Of a DNA stretch of 64,000 bases, positions 26,301-36,288 are shown piece by piece. The stretch is from Allodiplogaster sudhausi (taxonomy: Eukaryota > Nematoda > Chromadorea > Rhabditida > Diplogasteridae): the NCBI GenBank assembly GCA_945643635.1, contig CALZFC010000256.1, positions 2,286,001 through 2,350,000 on the forward strand. The letters are read 5' to 3'. Numbering within the stretch: position 1 is the first letter of the stretch; each line of letters opens with the position of its first letter. Position numbers and translations under genes: made by a program. The notes beneath the pieces were generated by a model that worked only from the letters and a program-made list of their open reading frames with translations, made no database searches and was not told the DNA's origin.

Positions 26301-28452
26301 TGGTAAAAAAATTATTTTAAATTAAAAAAATAATTACAAATACAACTTACAAGAGCCATACTCGGCACGCTTCATGGCTAGGAGCGCGTCGAGAGGCTCG
26401 ATAGACAGCCAACGCGAGTCGTCCACCCTCATTTTGACACTTATTCATTTCTCCCTAATTTAATGCGACTCATTACCCAGTATCTTTTTTTTATGTGATT
26501 TCTTTTACTTACTATAAATACCGTCCACCATTATTTACACAATCATCATTATTTTTAGCCAAATTTAATGTAATTCATAATCCAAAAGCTCTTTATTTTT
26601 TTTTCTTCTTACAATTCAAAAAATGGGCGATAAAATCAGTTAGCCTTTATCGATTTCAACTCGATTTCTTTAAAATGATTAATTTTCAACCAAAATTAAC
26701 AAATGCCCGAAAATCACTCACTTGAAGAGTGATGGCATAAAGATTGGAAAGACGGAACGGGAGGCAAGTTGCGCGAGACTCTCTAGCAGGCCTGCGAGAA
26801 GCCAATTCGAATCCTGTAAATTTAATTCTTTTTACAAATTAATTATCTAGTTACTCTAAAATGTAACAAGAAAACCCCACAAACTTTGGTATTTTTGGCA
26901 ACATTATTTTAATAATGATATTATAAAGTTAAATATAAAGTATAACAATAACAATTACCACCGTAACATTTAGTACCTGTGAGTATGGCTCGATGTTAGC
27001 ATAGGAGTGGAGAAGCACGACGTCGAAAGGATGAAGTCCGTCTGGAGCATCGCATACAATCAGCACCCAGTCATGAGCACAGACTACCAAGGGAATCTGA
27101 AGCTGCACAGTTCAGAAGGCATCGTCCATTTTACTTACTTACTCTAATTTTGGGCCTTCCCGGAGCCATACTCCAACCAAATTTTCTTCTTTTACTCTCC
27201 CAACTTTGCTTACTGGGCCCAAAGGTCCTCTTTCCAAGCAGCATTTGATTTATTTGTAGCATACCTGTTGAGCAGGTCGAAGGTGGAAGTGGGTTATCTT
27301 ATACATTAAACATTATATACGGTATTCCAAATATTAGATTAGAAAATGAACGTATGAACAGAGCTCTTTAGTTTCGGAGAGAATTCAATGATACAGAATA
27401 CTTACAGATATCAAATGCGGAAAGACATGCGGAGGACGGACGGTGAGAATCTCTTGCGAATTTGCTTCGATTTGAGCAAATGACGAACCGAATCTAGAAA
27501 CAGATCAGATTTAATAAATAAAGGGTTAAAAGGGTCCATCTGGGGGAATATCATTGCATTCCCTATAAATATGCTTTTCTCTCGCTCTCTCCTGCCTGGC
27601 CCTCTCTCCTACCTGGCCCTCTCTCCTACCTGGCCCTCTCTCCTACCTGCTCGCCAAGGTCGACCACACTAGTCTCCACACGTCCTTCTCCCTGCCATCG
27701 AGTGGTGGTAGTTGCAGCGCGTTCCCGACAACGACATCCGGATCGAGTGATCCTTCATCGTCTAGCGAGTCTTCTTCCTCGTTCCTAATCAGAACAAATT
27801 TTTTTTATATAGAATTATCACGAAAAAAGAGACACTTTCCTGCTTGTGTTTCAAGAATGTTGGTTTTTTTCTCCAATTGCATTCCAAAAAAGGTATTATC
27901 ATACGTTATAGTCTGCAAGATATGTTAATTTTACATTCCCATTCCATTCCATAAAAGATGTATTAGATATAACACAGAATATAGCTGCCGTATCCTACTA
28001 TCCTTTACGTAACAAAATAACGCCAAAACCACCAGTTAGAGGATACTTTGAATTAGGCGCCCGACTATAGGCAATAAACTAAGTAAGGGAACGAACAAGA
28101 AAAGACGCAAATCACAGCCTGAAAGACGGTCGTCCTCTCTGCGAAGACAACGCACGCAACACTTGTAGCTGCCTTCTTCCGGGATTGGCACCTGATGTCA
28201 AAAAAATAAATACAAAATAATGAAAAACATGCAAGTTAAATTGACAGAATAAAATGAATAAAAGAACAATCGTACTTCTCTAAAAGAGAAATAACAAGGA
28301 GGTCGAATGATTAAAACAAACCGATTGATTCAAATAGCAAAAAGCAATAAAACCGCCACCTGAAGAGTAATTCCTTCAAAGGACGCTTCCTCCTTGGCAG
28401 CGAGAGCTACGCTGAGCACGGCGCGGACGCGCTCCTCGTAGCCAATCACCAT
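11923..28452 (-). CDS. sorf-2: WDR81 / SORF-2 orthologue: BEACH plus WD40 endosomal protein
   Basis: WDR81 proteins act with WDR91 on endosomes to limit PI3P synthesis and also aid aggregate autophagy. This gene has about 37 exons and roughly 1,520 aa, shorter than vertebrate WDR81. Exons: 28360-28452, about 28120-28191, 27647-27784, 27406-27493, 26977-27096, 26722-26813, 26351-26427, 25756-25921, 25517-25600, 25256-25364, 25041-25137, 24705-24853, 24196-24480, 23889-24068, 23673-23732, 23351-23457, 23086-23245, 22882-22960, 22464-22615, 22085-22237, 21655-21797, 21341-21461, 20991-21095, 18881-19024, 18544-18645, 18194-18293, 17998-18059, 17536-17719, 17292-17388, 16969-17052, 16479-16593, 16252-16311, 13657-13731, 13302-13456, 12987-13185, 12366-12589, 11923-12064. 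BEACH landmarks: [81 protein letters not shown]40 landmarks: [11 protein letters not shown] with [31 protein letters not shown], and [13 protein letters not shown] before the stop. Phases agree throughout except at the second exon's donor, which is uncertain. Confidence 0.9.
12600..12770. repeat. Dispersed intronic repeat, copy 1
   Basis: This contains AAATCACATGCTCTCTCG, then TGTCAGGCAA, then GCGTGAATTC. Related sequence recurs at about 21815-21960 and about 49372-49455. All three copies lie in introns of minus-strand genes. It is probably a short non-autonomous mobile element; no coding capacity is visible. Confidence 0.55.
13657..13662 (-). promoter_or_regulatory. GC-type 5' splice site (GC-AG intron) in the WDR81 gene
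   Basis: The exon coding DGTLQ ends CAG and is followed on the sense strand by GCAAGT, not GT. Joining here gives DGTLQVWDPF in frame, the conserved WD40 sequence. The nearest GT three to four bases on would break the frame. GC donors flanked by strong AG|GCAAGT are a known minor class. Confidence 0.7.
13748..16149. mobile_element. 2.4-kb foldback (inverted-repeat) DNA transposon with TTAA target duplication
   Basis: The element spans 13752-16145 and is flanked by TTAA at 13748-13751 and 16146-16149. Its ends read GAGAGCCTCTC inward from both sides. The two arms, 13752-14888 and 15000-16145, are near-identical inverted copies of about 1.14 kb around a loop of about 111 bases. Just inside the 18-base termini the arms differ: about 15 bases on the left and about 26 on the right. 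I see no transposase, so it is non-autonomous. A TTAA duplication is typical of piggyBac-type insertion, but the termini do not obviously match classic piggyBac ends. It lies in a WDR81 intron, leaving only 16 host bases before the next exon. Confidence 0.85.
19060..19108. repeat. 26-base direct tandem duplication
   Basis: The unit ATCCTGGGCAGAGAAATCTG plus six bases occurs twice in a row inside a WDR81 intron, just upstream (sense strand) of exon 18881-19024. It is a small recent slippage product. Confidence 0.7.
19509..20355. repeat. Cluster of GA/CT microsatellites in a 1.97-kb WDR81 intron
   Basis: Main tracts are about 19510-19600, 19800-19868 and 20270-20352. The intron (19025-20990) holds no coding sequence I can support. 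Around 19392-19427 there is an imperfect inverted repeat (GGCTC...GAGCC). Confidence 0.7.
21815..21965. repeat. Dispersed intronic repeat, copy 2
   Basis: Shares GGAGCACGAAACTAAATCGAAAT, in shortened and diverged form, and GTAGTCGGCGACTCTCTAAAT with copy 1 at about 12600. It lies just upstream of exon 21655-21797 of the WDR81 gene. Confidence 0.5.
27590..27648. repeat. 17-base tandem repeat made of splice-donor-like units
   Basis: On the sense (minus) strand the exon ends AG and continues GTAGGAGAGAGGGCCAG. This 17-base unit repeats two more times and then becomes GCAGGAG. Each unit therefore recreates an AG|GTAGGA donor. It lies at the 5' end of the intron after exon 27647-27784 of the WDR81 gene. 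Confidence 0.75.
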
Positions 28453-28957
28453 TGCATAACTAAATAAAAGAAATAGAGGAAAATGGTTTAAAAACAAACA
28501 AGTAAACAATAAACAAACAAAGAATAAATGTCCATTTCGTTCTTGGTGTTGCAACGCTGTAATTTAGTGTTCCGTACATTCCTCAAATTCTGAATAGCGC
28601 TGTTTAGCAAAGAGATTTAAAAGATGGAAACGATTTACGGAACCGGATAATCATGAAAGAGAAAAACATTTCTGTGACCGCGTTGGTGTTTTTTTTCTTT
28701 CTAACCATAATCGCACTAATACTTGTTGACCACTTACTTGTTGCTCGTGTAACTTGCTGCCTACATCTTAAATCCAGGTCAATTGCTTCTTATCTTTGCA
28801 GTCTGAAACTGAAGGAAAGCTTGGCAAGCGAGAGAAGGAGAGTGTTTGCTCTGTTTCTTTGCTTCTTGCAAGGTGCTCGGAGTGCTCTCTCCTTCTCTCT
28901 CCTTCTCCCTTGCAAGCCTGATTCGGGAGTCGCTCCTTCTCCACTTCTTCGGCTGCC
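28453..28957. promoter_or_regulatory. 505-base divergent (bidirectional) promoter region between WDR81 and Roquin genes
   Basis: The two inferred start codons face away from each other with only 505 bases between them. The right third is CT-rich (about 28880-28960). No TATA-like or known factor site is identified with confidence. Confidence 0.5.
28460..28471 (-). promoter_or_regulatory. Splice-acceptor-like site 7 bases before the WDR81 start codon
   Basis: On the minus strand the sequence TTTTATTTAG lies 7 bases before the ATG of [11 protein letters not shown]. In nematodes such a site close to the start codon often takes a spliced leader. An upstream 5' UTR exon is the alternative. Confidence 0.4.
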
Positions 28958-31900
28958 ATGCCGCAGCACGGCCAAGGCCTCGTATGGTCAGAGGTGCTTT
29001 GCTGCTCGCAATGCTCCCAGGTGCCTTTCATTTTTAACTTAAGGCTAATCTCTAGGTTCATTTTAGTGTTAGCTTGTTCTTTTGCTGTTTGATAAGGTGG
29101 GCTATCTATGCCATATACTTTACTCAACAACAATGACCTTTCCGCTCGTCCACATTGGGTATGCATATAGTACAAGTGTACTTTGTCGTCCTGAGCTATC
29201 TGTCCCAGGTCACATCCGCCGCTAATGAAATCGCTTTTTTTTTTAGAATTTATTGTTGTTGTAAGCCGAAGTCTGAATCATTTGTCCATGATATATAATG
29301 GAGTTTAATTTTGTTTGGGTCTCGGATCATGTTGGGGTGGGGTTGCAACAAACCAGACTCCTTTTGTTTCCTCCTGGGTATACACCCACCCCTGTCTCCA
29401 GCGCTTCTGCCATGGTCGAGAAGCCGTGAATCTCGCGTGCAGCCATGCTATCTGCCGGCCCTGTCTCGCAAAGCTCGAGCAGCACTCGTGTCCTATTGAT
29501 CAGGTCTGTGGTTATCGGTTGATTTTTAAGCTGAGCAAAAATCGATATTTTCTCCACATTGTGTACTATGCTCGTATTTCTCGTTGTCGACGAGTTTAAC
29601 TAATTGAATCTTGATTCAAATTGTATTTTTAAGTTTAATTAGCTGACTTTAATAGTTTTAAAATGTACTTAGATTGTCGGCGACACTACACCGAAATCAC
29701 TGCCGGCCAACTCGGCACTCATGAGCATTCTCGGAGTGTCCACTGCAGGACTCGAAGGAATTCAAACTCGCAACAAAGAAGAGAAACGGGCTTTCCAGGT
29801 GGCTGTTTTCACTCTCTCTCTCTCTCTTTCACTCCCTTCCCCTCGCCTCTTATTATCCGCTCCATTTCGGTTTGTCTCTCATTCTTTATCTCGCTATCTA
29901 CACCACTCTCTTGGTCATTGTGATATCTCGGATTGATAAAGCAGGTAGCCTTCACAATACTTCGGAAGTGATTGTAAAGGAGGTAGTATTGAAGGAACTA
30001 GCTAGAACAAACTGTTTATGCATTTCTTTTACACTTGTCAAACCTCTTGCAGGCCATCAATAATGCCCTCTGTGAAATTGCAAGCTTTCTTCGACGAGCT
30101 GAGTCCGAGCGGGGTGGGATGCTCTTGAGCGAGGTTTTACTCATTTATTTATTTATTTTTATTCTATTATTTTATTGCTTATTGTTAGACTTTAAAAAAA
30201 ATACTTTATTTTCTGACAATTTGAAGTTCTATTATTCGTTTTCAAAATTACTCGAGCTTTAAAGTCGTGAAAAAGAAAACCCGCATCGTGTAGCCTTATC
30301 ACCAGCAAAACTATTACAGCTGTATGCTGGTTAGTTCCAGATCTTGTCTGGCGGTTTTGAGTTAGGTTCATTATTATGATAGTAATAATAGTAATGAGTT
30401 TAAAAAAATATTTTCAGGTGCTATCTCGTACGATTCTGCGCAAGATTGTTTCGTTGCTGTGCCAGCAAATGGTCGAAGACACTTCACGAACTCGTGCAGT
30501 TAGAACAGCAAGGTACGATTTTTATTATTTTTTTTCTTTTTTTTTCTAAAAATAATTACTTAGTTATCGAGAAAAATCTTTCCTTCTTCTCCAGTATACG
30601 ACGCAATTAAAGTAATAATAAGTTAAAGTTAGTCTCGTACACTACTTTTATTTTTATTTAAAAAATTCCCTGGTTAAAAAATATCTAACAAGCTATATTA
30701 ACGAGTATAACTAATAATTATTAGTGATTATAAAGGTTAAAAAAACTGACAATGAGACGATTGTAGAGCGATTGCGGAGCGAGTGTTGGCTGAGATGCTT
30801 CTCGCTTCTCAGAACTCATCCAGCCTCTCTGCTCAGCTGTGGACGGCAGTCCGCGCGAGGGGATGCCAATTCCTGGGGCCGGGTATTAATTTGTTTTTAA
30901 TTAGAAAATATATACCATAAGCTATATGAAAGTGTGTTTTTTCTAGTGTAAAAAACCATGTAGTAAAAATAAATCTGTACTTCAAATAGATAACATTTGA
31001 CAGCAATGCAAGAAGATGTCCTCCGCCTCGTGCTTCTCGCGCTAAGCAAGGGCGCACTGATTGCGAGGAAGACACTCGTGATGTACGTGGTACAGACGCT
31101 CTCCGAGGACTATCCACAGGTTGGGGAGGGGGGGGGGGGAAGTTGAATAGCGGAATCAATCGATAATGCCTTACGACAGTATTTGTTGACAAAACATCCA
31201 TACAAAAATAACTGCAGAAAAATACTTTATGTGATTTAAGGGATTTGTTGAATTGCTTCATTCTTTTAATGATTTCGTTTTGATCATTTAGCCTTATAAC
31301 CTTTCCTTTTTTTTTTTTTAAATTATTGACACTACTTCATTGAAAGATTGTGTTTCACTTATTATAAGAGTATTCTTATTGTAAGAGCCTTACTGTTGCA
31401 GGTGTCGAAAACATGCGTCGGCCACGTTGTCCAGCTGCTTTATCGAGCTTCTTGCTTCAATGTCATGAAGAGAGAAGGAGAGTCATCTCTCATGCAGCTC
31501 AAGGTATTTTTTAAAGAAAGATCTAAACACTCTTGTATGACCGAATGGAGCACGGCTAAAAAGTATGTGAATGAGTCATCTAATCCATCTTTCAGGATTA
31601 TATGATTGTAGCATTTCTTTTATGGAATATATGCCCGTGTCGACTGCCTGGGAAAACAGCAAGGGGCAGTGGGGTGAGGGCCCGGAAAGCAATGTTGGGA
31701 GTTAAATACAGAATTTACACGTCAAATATAGGTATAGTACGGCTCCAAAAATCAGGGTTGGCACGTATAATAAAGGCACCTTTTTAACGGTGTTTAATTT
31801 TTGTAAAATTAAATATCTTGTCGGCCCTTTATTGATTGATTTTCTGTGCAGGAGGAATTCAGGACGTACGAAGCACTTCGACGTGAGCACGACGCGCAGA

Positions 31901-34900
31901 TCGTTCAGATGGCACTGGAAGCCGGGCTGCGAATCGCACCCGAACAGTGGTCGGCCCTTCTCTACGGCGACCAGACTCATCGCAGTCATATGCAGAGCAT
32001 TATAGGTATTTATTTATTTCATTTTAATGATTTTTAGAGAAGATATATCCAATACTTCGTTTAATTTGACTGCTTGCTCTTTAAAAATAAGGTAGATAGA
32101 CGCTTTTCTTGTTTCTTTAATCGGCTCATTTTGTTCCCACTCACTATTGGAGTTGCCTAGGCTAAGTATCTAATCTGCAGCAAGTAAAATTTGCATTTCT
32201 AATCAGTCTATCTCTCTATCACTGTCTCACCTCTCTCTCTCTCTCTCTCTCTTGCATCTCTCTCTCTCTTCTGTCTTTCATCTTTGTCTCTCTTTCTCTT
32301 CTCTTTCTCCCTCCCTCTCTCTCATCTCTGTCTCTCCTATCTCTCTATCTTCTCTCTCTCTCTCTCAGTCTATCTCTGCATGTTGTATCAACTGAACGAA
32401 GAATTTCTCTCTGCGCTTTCATATCACTTTCATCTGCATTGATGACCATTGATTTTTAAACGTCGCGACCATTCCCAATCTTTAAAGACGATTAGGAGGA
32501 AGCGAGAGATGGAAGTGATATAAAAAGAGAAAGGGAATGAGAGAGAAAGTGAAAGAGATAGGGATGGCGAGAGTAAGAGAAAGAAACATTTGTGAGAAGT
32601 AGGAGAAGAGAAATGGTTGGAGAGCGAGAAGGAAACACTAACTGTTCATGGGATTGTGACTACTTTTAGTATGGTTGCAGTATCAAAGAGTACAGGCAAG
32701 CTGAAAGAAAATGCTAGGGTATGAGAGACGAGCGCACGATTGGTTTCAACAAAAACGGAGATACATAAATGACAGTGTATAATAAAAGGATCAGTTACAT
32801 TGTTGAACGTTGTGATGAATTTAAATAGATTATGTGGCAAGCAGCAAGGTCAATCGTGATAGAAAGGAGCGAGAGTATTATTGATTAATCAGTTTTTTTT
32901 AGATCGTCTCCAGACGACTCATTCATTCGCTGCGGAATTGGCGGAACTCGGCGGGTCATCGATGGCCGAAGCAGAGCCGACCGTTGCCAACGTCGCCAGA
33001 TATCTCCAGCCTTTCCTCGAGATTGCCACGAACAATGGGGGTCAGATTGGGTATTGACTTATTTATTAATTTACTTTACTGTAAATTTTTCTCTACTACT
33101 GCTGCTGAACCAGCATGTTGGGGATTCTATTTAGAATCCTGATGTACGAGATGTTTTTAGAGTCGCTTGATTGCATTCAACCAACTTTTTTCGTAACAAA
33201 TGTGGTAAGATTGAATTTAGAGGGCAAAGGCGGAAACTGGTAAAGAAAACAATAAATTAGCCATTCTTCTCAGATTTTGTCTCATGGGACGAGTGCGCTT
33301 CCTGCTTGGTTGCTCTTCGAAACCTCATCGTTGCGTATGCTGAGCACTCAGCGAAAAGGTTTGTCTATTTTTGGTTTTTTTTTTAAAGATATATCGATTT
33401 TTAAACTTTTGTGGTCAGATATTATGTGGTTAACGAAAAGAGCATAATTTTTTTGGCCGGCTGAATTTCCATTATTCCCAAAAAAAAATTTTAATATTTA
33501 AAAATTTCGTTCACACATTATTTTATTTGATTAAAGAATATAGTTTTGTTTACCAAAACATCACTAAAATGTATAGAACAACATAATGTCTCTCAGAAAT
33601 GAGGCTCGAGCCGCAGCGCAACAGCAATCGGCAGGGACGCGTCGCGGCAGTGGCTCGGGCGGAGGCCAAAAAGGAGTCCCCGGTCTCGCCGCTCCCTCTC
33701 GCAACTTTAAGACGCGGATGTGTCGAGATGTCGCGGCAGGACGCGGCTGCCCGCGTGGCACGCGTTGCACGTACGCACACGACGCGGTAGAGATGAGACA
33801 GGCACACGCCGTTGCAGCAGCGGCAGGGGGAGGAGGGGGACACACCCAACAGGTTGGGGCAAACTCATCCTTCCTCGGGGCTTTGGGAGCCCCATTGTAA
33901 GCTATGAAGTTATTTACGCGATTGTTTCGAGAATATCTTGTGAAATGTCGTTATAGGTGTCTCTGCTGTCCTCGATGGCGCCTCACCTGGCCGGCCCTAT
34001 GGTGCCCCCTCCGCCGCCGCCGCACTTCATCACCAACGGAGGGCCACCCTTGCCGATGGCGCCCGCGCCCTTGCTCGGGCTCGGGGTCATGACGAGAACG
34101 GCCACAGGCCAGGCCGGCCCGGGACCGCCAATTGGAGGGCCGCCAATGCAGCCACCACAGGTAGACTCTCTCTCTCTCTCAATCTCTCTCTCTCTCTCAC
34201 TCTCTCAATTTTACTTTTAGAGTTTTCGCTTCATTTTGCTCTCTTTTCCTTTACTGATTAAAAACTGTAATTAAATCAGTTTTTTTTAAATATATATATT
34301 TTTTTTTGAAAAAAAAAAACAGCTCAAACCCGGTCTTTTTATCTCCACCGTCATACTTCAATGTATAACGTGTTTAGTATTGTAACGTGATGATGGATGC
34401 ACAGGTGGTGACAGCTGTCATGCCACCCGGTGCACCCCCACCCGGCATGATTGCCATCAGGCATCCGCAGGCTCCGCCCCCTCCGGGACCGTCCCCACCC
34501 TTCGCCCCGCCTCCCGTCCTCGTCGATGCCGCTGGAGCACCAGCGCCAACCACGTTTATAAGTAAGTTTACGGTCTCTCACTCTTCGGATAGATCGAAAA
34601 TTCTCATTACTATATAAAAGAATTGTTAGCAAAATTATTAAGAAATAAGAATAGTTAAATGGTGCAAAAGTCGGTTCATTGGTTCAGACATTTGTATTCG
34701 TATCGGCAACGATATTACGAGGTACATTAGAATCACTTCCGAGCAAAGGAATCGAACTTGGGTGTTTCGCGGGCTAGTTTAGGATCATATCCAATGGGCC
34801 AAAGGGAACTGGGTAGATGGCAGTCCACGGCAAACCTTTTTTTTTTTTTAGCGAATGGCGCAGGAGGCCCTCCAATGATGATGATGGTGCCCAGAGCAGG

Positions 34901-36083
34901 AGGGCCGGGTCCGAATACAGTTGCTGGTCAACCGGTTACACTCCCGCCCAATCAAGCACAGCCGCAGCCTGTCATGATGGTATTTCATTTATTCTCCTGT
35001 TTTTTTCTTCTTATTATATATTAATGTTTTTGTTTATCATTATTATTCTTTTATTTCATCTCTATATTTCACTTAGATTGCACGAATAGTAATTTTTCTG
35101 AGTTGAGCAAATGCACGCGGCGCAGTCGCCACCATTGATGATTCCGATGTGGCAAGCGGGCCCGCCGGGAGGAGTGCAAGCGCCAGGTATTTATTTGTGT
35201 ATTTATAAATCAATTTTTCATTTATTAATGCTACGTGGAACTCATGCAATTTTTATTTCACTAATCCAAGCTGTTAGCTATGCGAACTTTTTGTGAGCAG
35301 TCAGATGTCGAATTATGAGAAGGAACCAGGGGAGAGAAAAGGAATTGCTTTCATCCTTTGGATGTCCAGAACGACTCCACTTTGAATCCAAAATATAGGA
35401 CGAATTAATTGGGGTGGGAAAATGTCTCGAAATTAAGAGTAGAATTTAATTATTAATAAATACTTATTTATCGATACGATATTAATTTCCTTATAATTAT
35501 TATGATACGTTTACTTGTGTATTACAGCCCCTGTCTTGATGCATCAAGTCGCTGGAGCGCCACACACAGCGCCTTCACATATCGCATGGATACCGACGTA
35601 CGTACTTCCTCAAATCGAACCCCCCCCCCCCTCCAATAGAACCCCTCATCTAATAGTTTGTAACCCGATAAGGCATACGGGAAGTAGTGCACTCCTTCTA
35701 TTCACAGGTATCCAACACTGTCAACAAGATACCATATACAGACCATACGCTTTGTAATATAAATAGTGCTCAGAAGTGGAGTTCTAATAACTATTTGAAT
35801 ATAATTTAATAATAATATTACTATGGTAAGGATTTACTATTATGCAGATGCATGGCAGCTCAGAATGGCCAGAATGACATGTACTGGTCCATGGCTCCAG
35901 AGGGAAGTGGAGGAGGCAAGAACAGCAGGGCAGAAGAAATGGTCGCAGCAGAGGAGCAATTGCAGATTAGAAGGAACGAGATCATCAAGTACGAGGGCTT
36001 TCATCTCCCAGTATAATTACTTTTATTTTTATTTAAAACACTTTTTTTGCTAATAACTGTTTTCACTCTCTCTTTATTTCTCT

Positions 36084-36130
<47 letters not shown>

Positions 36131-36215
36131 CCTCCCTCTCTCTTTACTTTCTTTTTCTCACCTGCACCCCCCTCTTTCTTGCCCTCTCTTTCTCCCTCAC
36201 CCTCTCTCTCTGTCT

Positions 36216-36288
<73 letters not shown>

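Noticed and set aside
34741..34815. Minus-strand tRNA-like signal (TGGCCCATTGGAT as box A, AAGTTCGATTCC as box B) in a Roquin intron
   Set aside because: The two boxes are spaced plausibly and recall a tRNA-Arg. The T-stem and D-stem do not pair and no anticodon stem forms, so at most it is a degenerate tRNA fossil or SINE remnant.
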